NCBI RefSeq assembly: GCF_000243275.1
Contig: NZ_CM001437.1
Coordinates: 3,597,301 to 3,621,689, forward strand
DNA length: 24,389 nt
Direction: 5' to 3'
Source of the DNA: Myroides odoratus DSM 2801
GTDB taxonomy: Bacteria; Bacteroidota; Bacteroidia; Flavobacteriales; Flavobacteriaceae
A program made the position numbers and the translations under genes. Below, one piece after another: positions 7,061-16,735 of this stretch (position 1 is the stretch's first letter; each line of letters starts with the position of its first letter). The notes below the pieces were generated by a model. It did no database searches. It worked only from the letters and a program-made list of their open reading frames with translations, and was not told where the DNA came from.

Positions 7061-8035
7061 ATGAAAAAAATATTAATTACCGGAGGAGCTGGATTTATTG
7101 GCTCCAACTTAACAGAGTACTTTTTAAACCAAGGGTACTTTGTTCGTTGTTTAGATAACTTTGCAACAGGATATCGACACAATATTGAAGAATTTTTAAG
7201 CAACCCGAATTATGAATTACTAGAAGGGGATATTCGCGACTTGGCTACGTGTCAACAAGCAGTAACAGGGGTAGATTATGTCTTGCACCAAGCGGCTTTA
7301 GGTTCTGTACCGCGTTCGATTAACGATCCTATTACATCCAATGAGGTAAATATCAATGGATTTTTAAATATGTTAGTGGCGGTACGCGATGGTGGAGTAA
7401 AACGCATGGTTTATGCAGCAAGTTCCTCTACCTATGGAGATTCTCCTGCGTTGCCAAAAGTAGAAGATGTAATTGGTAAGCCTTTATCTCCGTATGCCGT
7501 AACGAAGTATGTAAACGAATTATATGCGGATGTATTCACTAAAACCTATGGGATTGAAATTATCGGTTTGCGTTATTTCAACGTATTTGGACGTCGTCAA
7601 AATACAAGAGGAGCGTATGCTGCGGTTATTCCGTTGTTTACAAAACAGTTTATTCAGCACGAAAGCCCTACGATTAACGGAACAGGCGAAAACTCTCGTG
7701 ACTTTACCTATATCGACAACGTGATTCAGATGAATGAACGCGCGATGTTGACTACAAATAAAGATGCAGTAAATACCATTTACAATACAGCTGTAGGCGA
7801 TCGTACCAACTTAAATCAATTGGTTGGTTACTTGAAAGAGTTCTTAACCGAGTACGATGGAGCAATTGCGAATATTGAAGTACAACATGGACCAAACCGC
7901 CAAGGCGATGTAGCGCATTCTTTAGCGTCTGTAGATAAAGCGAAAACACTGTTAGGTTATGAACCGACACACGTAATCCGCGAAGGGCTAAAAGAAGCCG
8001 TAAAATGGTACTGGGAGCACAAGGAGATGCTATAG
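7061..8035 (+). CDS. UDP-HexNAc(A) 4-epimerase, WbpP/TviC type
   Basis: A 324-residue extended short-chain dehydrogenase/reductase that interconverts UDP-GlcNAc(A) and UDP-GalNAc(A) at C4. The NAD motif GGAGFIGSN is at residues 8-16, the active-site SSSTYGD at 121-127, and Tyr145/Lys149 form the YxxxK pair. The long segment around residues 85-175 (VDYVLHQAALGSVPRSINDP, KPLSPYAVTKYVNELYADVF, GLRYFNVFGRRQ) matches what I remember of Pseudomonas WbpP very closely. I use the ATG at 7061 rather than an in-frame ATG at 7025, which would overlap the previous gene and add 12 residues ahead of the Rossmann strand. Between two WbpO/TviB-type dehydrogenases it fits a UDP-GlcNAcA to UDP-GalNAcA route, as in Vi antigen synthesis. 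Confidence 0.92.
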   Translation: MKKILITGGAGFIGSNLTEYFLNQGYFVRCLDNFATGYRHNIEEFLSNPNYELLEGDIRDLATCQQAVTGVDYVLHQAALGSVPRSINDPITSNEVNINGFLNMLVAVRDGGVKRMVYAASSSTYGDSPALPKVEDVIGKPLSPYAVTKYVNELYADVFTKTYGIEIIGLRYFNVFGRRQNTRGAYAAVIPLFTKQFIQHESPTINGTGENSRDFTYIDNVIQMNERAMLTTNKDAVNTIYNTAVGDRTNLNQLVGYLKEFLTEYDGAIANIEVQHGPNRQGDVAHSLASVDKAKTLLGYEPTHVIREGLKEAVKWYWEHKEML

Positions 8036-8111
8036 GTTTATAGGTCAACGTAATAAAAAAGAAAAATTTAAAAAGTACAAAATACAACAACAAAAATTAC
8101 AGTATACATTT

Positions 8112-9407
8112 ATGAGTACACAACATAAAATTGCAGTTATAGGGTTAGGCTATGTAGGATTGCCATTGGCACGTTTATTCGCAACAAAATTCCCAACCGT
8201 TGGTTTTGATATCAATCAAGGACGTATCGCTGAACTAAGAGAAGGAAAAGACAGTACATTAGAAGTAGCAAATGAAATTTTACAAGCTGTAACGGTAAAA
8301 ACAAATCCTGTTTCAGCGAATGAAACCAAAGGATTGTATTGTTCATTTGATTTAGAAGATATTACAGATTGTAATGTCTATGTTATAACAGTACCTACAC
8401 CTGTAGATAAACATAACCGTCCTGATTTAACGCCGTTGTATAAAGCATCAGAGACCGTGGGGAAAGTGTTGAAAAAAGGAGATATTGTAATCTATGAATC
8501 AACCGTATACCCAGGCGTAACAGAAGAGGAATGTGTACCTGTTCTAGAACGCGTATCAGGATTGAAATTCAATGAAGATTTTTATGCGGGCTATTCGCCA
8601 GAGCGTATCAATCCTGGAGATAAAGAACATACAGTTGAAAAAATATTAAAAGTAACGGCGGGTAGTACACCAGAAATTGGAGTCGTAGTGAATGATATCT
8701 ACAAAGCGGTTATTATTGCAGGAACGCATTTAGCACCGACAATTAAAGTAGCAGAAGCAGCAAAAGTAATTGAAAACTCACAGCGTGATATCAATATTGC
8801 TTTTGTGAATGAGTTGGCAAAAATCTTTAATTTATTGGAGATAGATACTCATGCAGTATTAGAAGCAGCAGGAACGAAGTGGAACTTCTTGCCATTTAAA
8901 CCAGGATTAGTTGGTGGACACTGTATTGGGGTTGATCCATACTACTTGGCGCAAAAAGCAATGGAAAAAGGATACCACCCAGAAATTATCTTAGCGGGTC
9001 GTCGTTTAAATGATTCCATGGGCGAATATGTAGCGTCTCAAGTAATCAAAACCATGATTAAAAAAGGAATCAACGTAAGTACAGCGGAGGTATTGATGTT
9101 AGGTGTAACGTTTAAAGAAAATTGTCCAGATGTACGTAACACGAAGATTGTAGATGTAATTGCAGCCTTAGAAGATTATGGAGTAAAAGTTACAACGTAT
9201 GATCCATGGGCAAACCCAGCAGAAGTAAAACACGAGTATGGAGTAGTAAGTCATACCACGGTACCTCAAGGAAAATATGATGCAGTTGTATTGGGAGTAG
9301 CACATAAAGAATTAGTAGCGCTAGACTTGGAGCAATTTAAGAAACCAGTAGCTGTAGTGTATGATGTGAAAGGATTGTTGAAAGAAGGTGTTGATAGTAG
9401 ATTGTAA
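8112..9407 (+). CDS. UDP-HexNAc 6-dehydrogenase, WbpO/TviB type (second copy)
   Basis: A 431-residue paralogue of the gene at 4339, with the same layout: GLGYVG at residues 11-16, YESTVYPGVTEEECVP, YSPERINPGDKEHT, then GGHCIGVDPYYL with catalytic Cys271, and the same C-terminal VDSRL ending. It makes a UDP-N-acetylhexosaminuronic acid. It closely resembles the Vi-antigen enzyme TviB. The 76-base gap before it is A-rich and I see no convincing promoter or terminator in it, so it probably belongs to the same transcript. Having two such enzymes in one operon suggests either different substrates (UDP-GlcNAc versus UDP-GalNAc or a 4-epimer) or a remnant of merging two loci. It is the last of the less AT-rich genes before the central module. 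Confidence 0.92.
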   Translation: MSTQHKIAVIGLGYVGLPLARLFATKFPTVGFDINQGRIAELREGKDSTLEVANEILQAVTVKTNPVSANETKGLYCSFDLEDITDCNVYVITVPTPVDKHNRPDLTPLYKASETVGKVLKKGDIVIYESTVYPGVTEEECVPVLERVSGLKFNEDFYAGYSPERINPGDKEHTVEKILKVTAGSTPEIGVVVNDIYKAVIIAGTHLAPTIKVAEAAKVIENSQRDINIAFVNELAKIFNLLEIDTHAVLEAAGTKWNFLPFKPGLVGGHCIGVDPYYLAQKAMEKGYHPEIILAGRRLNDSMGEYVASQVIKTMIKKGINVSTAEVLMLGVTFKENCPDVRNTKIVDVIAALEDYGVKVTTYDPWANPAEVKHEYGVVSHTTVPQGKYDAVVLGVAHKELVALDLEQFKKPVAVVYDVKGLLKEGVDSRL

Positions 9408-9432
9408 TTGTGAAATATACAAATTTTTTTAG

Positions 9433-10704
9433 TTGAAAAAAGTTCGAAGTATTTTTAAAAGTGATTTTGTAAGACATGTTTCAATACTTATGTCGGGAAC
9501 TGCAATAGCTCAATTATGTAGTTTTGCTTTTATTCCCGTTATAAGTAGATTTTACACAGAGGAAGCTTTTGGTGTGTTTGCAAGTTATATGGCAGTTGTA
9601 AGTTTATTGAGTTCTTTTGTAACTTTAAAATATGATACAGCACTAATATTACCTAAAGATGATAATGAGGCTTATGCTTTACTAAAATTATCAAATATTG
9701 TTTCTCTTTTTTTGATAATTTTATTTAGTGTTATATTATTTTTACCAATTGCTTTTTTTGATACTTATAGAGAGCTAAAATGGTTGTTAGCGTTAGGTAC
9801 TATTTTAAGTGTTAATTTTAATAATTCAGCATTATTAAATATCAGATTTAAGCAGTTTAAAATTACATCTTTAGCAAAGATCATTCAAGTTATAGCAGTT
9901 TTTGTATTTCAAGTTATTTGTTTCTATTATTATGAAATAGAAGGATTGATGTATGGTAATATTTTAGGTGTATTAGTATCAAATTGTTACATGGTTTTGA
10001 ATAGGAAATTGGAATGGAAGGTCTATAGAAATATTTCTTATATGGAGATGAGAACTGTAGCTATAAGATATAAAGATTTTCCTATGTTTTTTACCTTGTC
10101 AAATATGATATCAAGCCTAAACTCAAATTTACCAGTGTTGTTTTTTGCTCGATTTTTTAGTTTAGTTCAGGTGGGTATATATGGAATGGCTTTAAAAGTA
10201 ATTACACAACCAGTAACACTGATTGCAGAAAGTTTTAAAAGTGTAATATTAAGCCATATGAATAACAAGAAGAATGAGGATCTACTCATCTTAAAGTGGT
10301 ATATGAAGGTTGTTTTTTTTCTTTTATTAATTGCTATTGTTGGGTGTATATTTTTATATCTCTTAGGAGATAGCTTGATTATTCTATTTTTAGGAAAGAA
10401 ATGGATTGGTGTGAGTTTATATATAAAGTTAATGATTCCATTATTTGTAAGCTTGATGATTGCAACTCCTTCAACAGCAGCAGTCAGAGTCTTTGAAATG
10501 CAAAGATACTCCTTGTTTTTTGCTGTTGTTTCATTAGTAATTACATTAATTTTCTTTAGTGTTTTTTATTTATTAAAGTTTGATTTGGAGAAGATAGTAT
10601 TATACAATTCTTTCTTATATTTTATTATGGTACTATTTAATCATGCTTTTATTATTAAAAGAATTTATAATTATGATAAAGATGTTTATAAAAAGAGTAT
10701 TTAG
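9433..10704 (+). CDS. wzx: Wzx-type polysaccharide unit flippase
   Basis: A 423-residue integral membrane protein with about twelve hydrophobic helices, of the polysaccharide transporter (MOP/MATE-like) superfamily. It is expected to flip undecaprenyl-diphosphate-linked repeat units across the inner membrane. The N-terminal region [20 protein letters not shown], followed by a [17 protein letters not shown] segment, is typical of flavobacterial Wzx proteins. I take the TTG at 9433 as start: the first in-frame ATG (9490, residue 20) would remove the first part of helix 1, and the family starts well before it. From here to about 22450 the DNA is visibly more AT-rich than in the preceding genes. 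The end overlaps the next gene by about 30 bases. Flippase assignment is firm; specificity is unknown. Confidence 0.88.
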   Translation: MKKVRSIFKSDFVRHVSILMSGTAIAQLCSFAFIPVISRFYTEEAFGVFASYMAVVSLLSSFVTLKYDTALILPKDDNEAYALLKLSNIVSLFLIILFSVILFLPIAFFDTYRELKWLLALGTILSVNFNNSALLNIRFKQFKITSLAKIIQVIAVFVFQVICFYYYEIEGLMYGNILGVLVSNCYMVLNRKLEWKVYRNISYMEMRTVAIRYKDFPMFFTLSNMISSLNSNLPVLFFARFFSLVQVGIYGMALKVITQPVTLIAESFKSVILSHMNNKKNEDLLILKWYMKVVFFLLLIAIVGCIFLYLLGDSLIILFLGKKWIGVSLYIKLMIPLFVSLMIATPSTAAVRVFEMQRYSLFFAVVSLVITLIFFSVFYLLKFDLEKIVLYNSFLYFIMVLFNHAFIIKRIYNYDKDVYKKSI

Positions 10705-11197
10705 ATATATATTACAAATTTTAATTAAACTGCCTTTTTTTAATAGGTTTAGTTGTAAGTATTATAGACTTTTAGGTGTTGATGGTAATATTTTTCATAT
10801 TTCAAAGAATGTAACAATTAATGGTTCATTTGCAAATCTAATATTAAAAGATAATGCTGAAATCAATCAAGAATGTTTCCTATTGTGTAAAGGAAAGATT
10901 ACTATTGGAATAAACTCTACTATAGCTTATAGAAGTGTAATACTAACAAGTGCTAACCCAAATACACCTCACAATGAGTTAGGAAAAGTTTATCCGTCAA
11001 TTATAGAAGATATTTATATTGGAGACAATGTTTGGATTGGAGCAGCTTCTGTTATTTTGCCAGGTGTCAAAATTGGAGATTATTCTGTAGTCGCGGCAGG
11101 TTCAGTTGTTACTAAAGACGTAGCTCCGTATTCTGTAGTTGCTGGAGTGCCAGCAAAGGTTATTAAAATGCTAGATTCAAATATTTTTGAAATATGA
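10673..11197 (+). CDS. Left-handed beta-helix (hexapeptide) acetyltransferase
   Basis: A protein of about 174 residues with hexapeptide-repeat (left-handed beta-helix) sequence, as in WbbJ/maltose O-acetyltransferase relatives. The C-terminal half has the classic pattern [18 protein letters not shown] then [15 protein letters not shown] and GVPAKVIK. A candidate catalytic His is at residue 100 (NTPHNEL). It probably transfers acetyl from acetyl-CoA to a sugar or sugar nucleotide. The start is uncertain: ATGs at 10643, 10673 and 10682 are all in frame and all overlap the flippase gene; 10673 or 10682 gives a basic N-terminus that seems most natural. The stop overlaps the next start (ATGA), so translation is coupled to the ATP-grasp ligase and deacetylase that follow. 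Confidence 0.82.
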   Translation: MIKMFIKRVFRYILQILIKLPFFNRFSCKYYRLLGVDGNIFHISKNVTINGSFANLILKDNAEINQECFLLCKGKITIGINSTIAYRSVILTSANPNTPHNELGKVYPSIIEDIYIGDNVWIGAASVILPGVKIGDYSVVAAGSVVTKDVAPYSVVAGVPAKVIKMLDSNIFEI

Positions 11198-12336
11198 CAG
11201 ATGTTATTATATTTAATGGTGCTTTAGGAAGTGTTTTGGCAATTGCTAGAATAGCAAAAAGAGAAAAAAATAATAGAGTTTTTGTTATATGTTTAGATAT
11301 CGAAAATTACGATTTTTATAAAAAAAGTAATTGTATTGATGAAGTTATAGCTTATAATTACAATAGTCATAATCTAAGTTTTTTAGAATGGTTTAAAGGA
11401 TGGTATATATCAAAATCTTTTTCTTTTAAGCCGATTATGTATTTCGCTTCTGATAAAAGTTGTTTACTTATTAATCAAGTACGTAGTGAAATAGAAGAGT
11501 TTTGCATACTCTGTTTACCTAGTTCTCATATTGTACAAACTTACAATGAAAAGGGTTTAGCTGAAATAGATGCAAAAAATAATGGTTTAGATATACCTAA
11601 TACTATAGTTGTTTCTAATCATAACGATATTGAGGTAGTTAATAGAGAATTTTTATTTCCAGTTATTTTGAAACCAAGAAATACTGGTTCAAGCAAAAGT
11701 ATTGGGTTTAAAGTAAAAATTGTTGATACTCCTGAAGAATTTAAGGTTATTTCTGAAAAAATATTAATGAATAACGATGATTTTTTATGTCAGGAATTTA
11801 TTAAAGGGAATGATGAGTCTGCTTTCTTTTATATTTTTTACAGAAATGAAAATGGTGATATTTTTAGTAACTCTGGAAAAAAAATATTGCAGAGTCCTCC
11901 TGGGCAGGGTGTTATGGCAAAAGGGTTACTTTATCAGGTTGAAGAACTTGATTCAATTTGTAAGAATTTTTTAGATAATATAAATTATGTTGGAATAGGA
12001 GGAATTGAATTTAAAAAATATAGAAACAAATATTATTTTATTGAGATGAGTACTCGTTTAGAGGGTTTTTTTGGGATAACTAAAGTAAGTAATGTCAATT
12101 TAGGATTGGTATCATATTTTGATTTAAGTAAAAGAAAGTTTGATTTTAATAATAGAAATTCTAATACTAACGGACGTTATGTTGATTTGTACCTCTTAAC
12201 TTATACACGAATTAAAAATAAGCAATTATTGTTGTTGCTTAAGGAATATGTATATATTATATTTAATCGTAATTATTATATAAACGTTTTCGATTGGAAA
12301 GATTTCAAACCTTTTTGTAAACTATTTTTTAAATGA
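11194..12336 (+). CDS. ATP-grasp ligase of polysaccharide locus
   Basis: A 380-residue ATP-grasp fold protein. Family enzymes join a carboxylate to an amine or thiol through an acyl-phosphate. An N-terminal Rossmann-like region (about 1-110) is followed by the ATP-binding lysine segment [18 protein letters not shown] (Lys160), the [10 protein letters not shown] strand, and the metal-binding pair GIEF (Glu272) and IEMSTRLEG (Glu284). Where most relatives have E-x-N-x-R, this one has E-M-S-T-R, so the usual metal-liganding Asn is Ser. Coupled by ATGA overlaps to an acetyltransferase before it and a deacetylase after it. In a locus making uronic-acid precursors, a plausible job is amide-linking an amino acid or amine to a sugar carboxylate, but no substrate can be read from the sequence. 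Confidence 0.8.
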   Translation: MTDVIIFNGALGSVLAIARIAKREKNNRVFVICLDIENYDFYKKSNCIDEVIAYNYNSHNLSFLEWFKGWYISKSFSFKPIMYFASDKSCLLINQVRSEIEEFCILCLPSSHIVQTYNEKGLAEIDAKNNGLDIPNTIVVSNHNDIEVVNREFLFPVILKPRNTGSSKSIGFKVKIVDTPEEFKVISEKILMNNDDFLCQEFIKGNDESAFFYIFYRNENGDIFSNSGKKILQSPPGQGVMAKGLLYQVEELDSICKNFLDNINYVGIGGIEFKKYRNKYYFIEMSTRLEGFFGITKVSNVNLGLVSYFDLSKRKFDFNNRNSNTNGRYVDLYLLTYTRIKNKQLLLLLKEYVYIIFNRNYYINVFDWKDFKPFCKLFFK

Positions 12337-13325
12337 AAAATATTATTAAAACTATTTTGATAGATTTTAAAATAGTTAATCTCTTAAGGAGAATAAATAG
12401 AAAACCTAGGATTTTATATTGGCATGGAGTAGATTACTTAAAAAATGGTGTTCTAGAAGCTGAAAGTTTTGAATATAAAGTTTTCAAGGATCAAATAGAT
12501 TTTTTAGAGAAGAATTATGAGATTGTTTCTATAGATGATTTCTATTATCGAATTTCAAATAATAAAATAATAGGAAAAGAAGTTGTATTAACTTTTGATG
12601 ATGGATATAGAAATAATTTAACTGTTGTAGCTCCTTTTTTGAAAGAGAGGGAGATACCTTTTACAGTTTTTATTTCAACAAATAATATTACTCATAATAA
12701 ATTATTTCCAACTAGTATATTACGTTTAGTATTGTTAGGAAGTACAATTGATAAAGTAAATATTGATTCAATCTCTTTTTATGAAAATATTTCAAATAAT
12801 GTAGATAGATTTAGAATATTAAACTACCTGAGTAAGCAGATCAAAACTAGAAGGCTTGAAGAAGTTGAAGTAATAATTGAAGAATTAATTTCTAATATTA
12901 CAGAAGACGAATATAGTAGATTAAGAGAAGAATTTACTAGTATTATTCCAATGAATTGGGAAGAAGTAAGAGATCTTTTATGTTACGGTGCAACAATAGG
13001 CTCACATTGTTTAGATCATATATGTTGTCATGATAATCAGGATACAAATGTTGTGAAAAATCAAATTTTTAAAAGTAAAGATATTATTGAAAAAGAATTA
13101 AATGTTGAATGTAAGTATTTTGCTTATCCTAATGGGGATTATACTAAAATTTCTAATGAATTAGTAGAAGAGGCTGGTTATATAATGGGATTCAGTACAA
13201 AGAAAAATATTATTGATTTGTCTTTATCTCAAAGGTATGCTATGCCTAGATTAGGTGTGTCTAATAATTTAAAGGACTTTATATTTAATATTTCTATTAA
13301 ACCATATAAAAAGAATAAATTGTAA
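12333..13325 (+). CDS. Polysaccharide deacetylase family (NodB homology) protein
   Basis: A 330-residue carbohydrate esterase family 4-type protein. It contains motif 1 TFDDGY at residues 87-92 (Asp89 base, Asp90 metal ligand), motif 2 HCLDH at 225-229 (the two zinc-binding histidines), and a FAYPNGDY motif further on. A segment of about 110 residues separates motifs 1 and 2, longer than in compact deacetylases. There is no signal peptide, so it probably acts in the cytoplasm on a lipid-linked intermediate or sugar nucleotide rather than on exported polymer. It would remove an N- or O-acetyl group, possibly freeing an amine for the neighbouring ATP-grasp or acetyltransferase enzymes (inference). 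Starts inside the ATGA overlap with the ATP-grasp gene and ends in a TAATG overlap with rmlB. Confidence 0.85.
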   Translation: MKNIIKTILIDFKIVNLLRRINRKPRILYWHGVDYLKNGVLEAESFEYKVFKDQIDFLEKNYEIVSIDDFYYRISNNKIIGKEVVLTFDDGYRNNLTVVAPFLKEREIPFTVFISTNNITHNKLFPTSILRLVLLGSTIDKVNIDSISFYENISNNVDRFRILNYLSKQIKTRRLEEVEVIIEELISNITEDEYSRLREEFTSIIPMNWEEVRDLLCYGATIGSHCLDHICCHDNQDTNVVKNQIFKSKDIIEKELNVECKYFAYPNGDYTKISNELVEEAGYIMGFSTKKNIIDLSLSQRYAMPRLGVSNNLKDFIFNISIKPYKKNKL

Positions 13326-14371
13326 TGAAAAAAATATTAATCACTGGTGGAGCTGGATTTATAGGTTCTCATGTTGTAAGACAGTTTGTAGATAAATACC
13401 CAGGTTACTCTATATATAATTTAGATGCATTAACGTATGCAGGGAATCTAGAGAATTTAAAAGATTTAGAGTATTCTTCTAATTATACCTTTGTTAAAGG
13501 TGATATTACAGATGAAAAGTTTATAAATGAATTGTTTCAAAAGGAACAATTTGATGCAGTAATTCATTTAGCAGCTGAATCTCATGTTGATCGTTCTATA
13601 ACAGATCCATTAGCATTTGTTAGAACTAATGTGATAGGTACTGTAAATCTATTACAAGCTTTTAAATCGTTATGGCAAGGAAGTTGGCAAGGAAGACGTT
13701 TTTATCACGTAAGTACAGATGAGGTATATGGGAGTTTGGGTGATACAGGTTTCTTTTATGAAACTACAGCTTATGATCCTAATTCTCCTTATTCTGCTTC
13801 TAAAGCAAGCTCAGATCATTTCGTACGTGCTTATGGAGAAACTTATGGAATGCCTTATGTAATAAGTAATTGTTCAAACAATTATGGACCCAATCACTTT
13901 CCAGAGAAACTAATTCCCTTGTGTATACACAATATTATCAATAAAAAAAAATTACCAATCTATGGCGATGGTAAATATACGCGGGATTGGTTATTTGTTA
14001 TTGATCACGCAAGAGCTATTGATGATGTATTTCATAAAGGTGGAAATGCGGAAACTTATAATATTGGAGGTTTTAATGAATGGCAAAATATTGATTTAGT
14101 CAAAGAATTGTGTAAGCAAATGGATAAAGTTTTAGGGCGTGAAACAGGTGAGAGTGAACAGCTGATTACATTTGTTAAAGATAGACCTGGTCATGATTTG
14201 CGTTATGCGATTGATGCGACAAAGATTAATAAAGAATTGGGATGGTCCCCATCAGTTACTTTCCCTGAAGGATTAGCTAAGACTATTGAGTGGTATATGA
14301 ATAATCAGGAATGGCTGAATAATGTAACAAGTGGAGTATATGTAGATTATTACAGTGAACAATATAAATAA
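13325..14371 (+). CDS. rmlB: dTDP-glucose 4,6-dehydratase
   Basis: A 348-residue extended SDR that dehydrates dTDP-D-glucose to dTDP-4-keto-6-deoxy-D-glucose, step two of dTDP-L-rhamnose synthesis. It shows ITGGAGFIGSH at the N-terminus, LAAESHVDRSI, the catalytic STDEVYGSLG with Asp132/Glu133, YxxxK as Tyr156/Lys160 (YSASK), and SNNYGPNHFPEKLIP. Length is normal. It starts on the stop codon of the deacetylase gene (TAATG) and is followed by 85 bases before rmlC, the largest gap in the central module. That gap contains TGTCTTTG, an imperfect -7-like sequence, but I would not call a promoter. Confidence 0.96.
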   Translation: MKKILITGGAGFIGSHVVRQFVDKYPGYSIYNLDALTYAGNLENLKDLEYSSNYTFVKGDITDEKFINELFQKEQFDAVIHLAAESHVDRSITDPLAFVRTNVIGTVNLLQAFKSLWQGSWQGRRFYHVSTDEVYGSLGDTGFFYETTAYDPNSPYSASKASSDHFVRAYGETYGMPYVISNCSNNYGPNHFPEKLIPLCIHNIINKKKLPIYGDGKYTRDWLFVIDHARAIDDVFHKGGNAETYNIGGFNEWQNIDLVKELCKQMDKVLGRETGESEQLITFVKDRPGHDLRYAIDATKINKELGWSPSVTFPEGLAKTIEWYMNNQEWLNNVTSGVYVDYYSEQYK

Positions 14372-14456
14372 ATTGCTTTTTCATTATTTGTCTTTGTAAG
14401 AAGTAATTGACTAAAGAACAAAAAGTAGAGTAATAGAAAATAAAATCAAAAAAAGT

Positions 14457-15005
14457 ATGGAAGTAAAGGAGACATATCTGAAAGGATGTTTTATTATTGA
14501 ACCTCAAGTTTTTGTGGACGATAGAGGTTATTTTTTTGAGAGTTTTAATGCTAAGCGTTTTAATGAATTAACAAATACTGAAACTGTATTTGTACAAGAT
14601 AATCAATCGTTTTCAACTCAAGGAGTTGTTCGTGGATTACATGCACAACAAGGTGAGTTTGCCCAAGCGAAGTTAGTTAGAGTTTTAAAAGGAGAGGTAA
14701 TTGATGTTGCTGTAGATATTCGTTTGGGTTCACCAACTTTTGGTCAGCATGTTGCTGTAAAGTTATCAGCTGAAAATAATCTACAACTATTTATTCCTAG
14801 AGGTTTTTTGCATGGTTTTTCTGTATTATCAGAAACAGCTGTGTTCTTTTATAAATGTGATAATTTTTATAATAAGGATGCGGAACAAGGAATTATCTAT
14901 AATGATCCTACTTTAGGAATCGATTGGGGAATAAAGAAAGGAGATGAAGTTGTATCAGATAAAGACCTCATTTTGCCTATGTTTAATGAAATCTTTAAGC
15001 GATAG
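14457..15005 (+). CDS. rmlC: dTDP-4-dehydrorhamnose 3,5-epimerase
   Basis: A 182-residue cupin enzyme that epimerises C3 and C5 of dTDP-4-keto-6-deoxyglucose. Diagnostic features are GCFIIEPQVFVDDRGYFFES near the N-terminus, FVQDNQSFSTQGVVRGLHAQ with the catalytic His62, IDVAVDIRLGSPTFG, IPRGFLHGFSVLSE, and Tyr132 in FFYKCDN. Length matches the family. Stop and rmlD start abut (TAGATG). Confidence 0.96.
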   Translation: MEVKETYLKGCFIIEPQVFVDDRGYFFESFNAKRFNELTNTETVFVQDNQSFSTQGVVRGLHAQQGEFAQAKLVRVLKGEVIDVAVDIRLGSPTFGQHVAVKLSAENNLQLFIPRGFLHGFSVLSETAVFFYKCDNFYNKDAEQGIIYNDPTLGIDWGIKKGDEVVSDKDLILPMFNEIFKR

Positions 15006-15854
15006 ATGAAGATACTTGTAACGGGTAGTACAGGACAATTAGGTTCTGAAATAAAAAATTTAGAAAAATTTTATCCTCACTACAAATTTGTATTTATGGA
15101 TAGAACTTTAATGCCTTTAAATGATATTAATAAAGTTTGGGAAGTTTTAGAATCTGAGCAACCGGATTATATTATAAATGCAGGAGCTTATACTGCTGTT
15201 GATAAAGCGGAATCTGAAGAGGAATTGGCAGATATGGTTAATCATCAATGTGTACGTGTATTAGGAGTGTGGTCTGAAAAAAATAAAGCACATTTAATAC
15301 ATGTTTCTACAGATTATGTATTTGATGGAACTTCTTCATTGCCATTGACAGAAGAGGCTCAAACAGCCCCCATTAATGTATATGGTAACACGAAAATGAA
15401 AGGAGAGGTAGCTTTAATGACAGTACACCATGATGCTATTGTTATTCGAACTTCATGGGTTTATTCTATTTATGGTAATAATTTTGTGAAGACTATGTGT
15501 CGTTTGATGCAAGAAAGAGAAAGTATAAATGTGGTTCTGGATCAAATAGGATCTCCGACTTATGCTGCTGATTTAGCAAGTACTATTATGCAGATTATTA
15601 ATGGTAATATCTGGAAAGGTGGGATATACCATTATTCTAATGAAGGCGAAATAAGTTGGTATGATTTTACAAGGAAAATTAAAGAGATTAAAGGTTTTGA
15701 ATGTGATGTAAACCCTATTAATAGCAGTGATTTTCCCACATCAGCAAAGAGACCTGCTTATTCTTTGTTGGATAAAAGTAAGATTAAAAAAGAGTACAAT
15801 ATAAATGTCTCACAGTGGGACGAGAGTTTAAGAATAATGCTTGCTAAACTATAG
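15006..15854 (+). CDS. rmlD: dTDP-4-dehydrorhamnose reductase
   Basis: A 282-residue SDR catalysing the last step to dTDP-L-rhamnose. It has the NAD(P) motif GSTGQLGSE, NAGAYTAVDKAESEEELA, VSTDYVFDG, and the active-site pair Tyr126/Lys130 (YGNTK) followed by the typical RTSWVYSIYGNNFVKTM segment. It begins right after the rmlC stop and is followed after 17 bases by rmlA, so the four rml genes form one block in the order B-C-D-A. Confidence 0.96.
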   Translation: MKILVTGSTGQLGSEIKNLEKFYPHYKFVFMDRTLMPLNDINKVWEVLESEQPDYIINAGAYTAVDKAESEEELADMVNHQCVRVLGVWSEKNKAHLIHVSTDYVFDGTSSLPLTEEAQTAPINVYGNTKMKGEVALMTVHHDAIVIRTSWVYSIYGNNFVKTMCRLMQERESINVVLDQIGSPTYAADLASTIMQIINGNIWKGGIYHYSNEGEISWYDFTRKIKEIKGFECDVNPINSSDFPTSAKRPAYSLLDKSKIKKEYNINVSQWDESLRIMLAKL

Positions 15855-15871
15855 TGAGATAAAAAAAAGAT

Positions 15872-16726
15872 ATGAAGGGAATTATATTAGCAGGGGGATC
15901 AGGAACAAGATTACACCCATTGACATTAGCAGTAAGTAAACAATTGATGCCAGTTTATGATAAACCAATGATTTATTATCCATTATCAACTTTAATGTTG
16001 GCTGGAATTAAAGAAATATTGATTATCTCAACTCCGCATGATTTACCTCATTTTGAAAAATTATTAGGAGATGGAAACCATATTGGATGCAAATTTAGTT
16101 ATGCTGTTCAAGATGAGCCGAATGGATTAGCACAAGCTTTCGTAATTGGAGAAGAATTTATTGGTGGAGATAAAGTAGCCTTGATATTAGGAGACAATAT
16201 TTTTTATGGTAGCGGTATGTCTAAGCTGTTACAATCTTGTACACAAGAAGATGGTGGAGTTGTATTTGCTTATCCTGTACACGATCCAGAACGCTATGGT
16301 GTAGTTGAATTTGATAAAGACAATAATGTTATCTCAATTGAGGAGAAACCTTTAGAACCTAAATCAAAATATGCTGTTCCAGGATTATATTTTTACGACA
16401 ACTCTGTAGTGGAGATTGCTAAAAGTATAGCACCATCTGCTCGTGGAGAATATGAAATCACTGATGTAAATATAGAGTATTTAAAAAGAGGAAAGTTAAG
16501 AGTAGGAGTGTTTGATAGGGGCACTGCATGGTTGGATACTGGAACTTTTACTTCTTTGATGCAAGCAGGTCAATTTGTCCAAGTTATTGAAGAACGACAA
16601 GGCATGAAGATAGGAGCCATTGAGGAAGTGGCTTATCGTATGGGATTTATTACTAAAGAAGAACTTATATTAGTAGCAAAACCACTTTGTAAGAGTGGTT
16701 ATGGGCAATATTTATTAAGTATTTAA
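15872..16726 (+). CDS. rmlA: Glucose-1-phosphate thymidylyltransferase
   Basis: A 284-residue nucleotidyltransferase that makes dTDP-glucose from dTTP and glucose 1-phosphate, the entry step of rhamnose synthesis. The signature [11 protein letters not shown] is at residues 8-18, followed by [50 protein letters not shown] and WLDTGTF. Length is normal. It is followed after 9 bases by the Wzy-like polymerase. Confidence 0.96.
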   Translation: MKGIILAGGSGTRLHPLTLAVSKQLMPVYDKPMIYYPLSTLMLAGIKEILIISTPHDLPHFEKLLGDGNHIGCKFSYAVQDEPNGLAQAFVIGEEFIGGDKVALILGDNIFYGSGMSKLLQSCTQEDGGVVFAYPVHDPERYGVVEFDKDNNVISIEEKPLEPKSKYAVPGLYFYDNSVVEIAKSIAPSARGEYEITDVNIEYLKRGKLRVGVFDRGTAWLDTGTFTSLMQAGQFVQVIEERQGMKIGAIEEVAYRMGFITKEELILVAKPLCKSGYGQYLLSI

Positions 16727-16735
16727 TTTGAAATT

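Noticed and set aside
14372..14456. Internal promoter before rmlC (TGTCTTTG)
   Set aside because: Deviates from TAnnTTTG at the second base and lacks a clear -33 element; the gap is short and AT-rich, so a chance match is likely.
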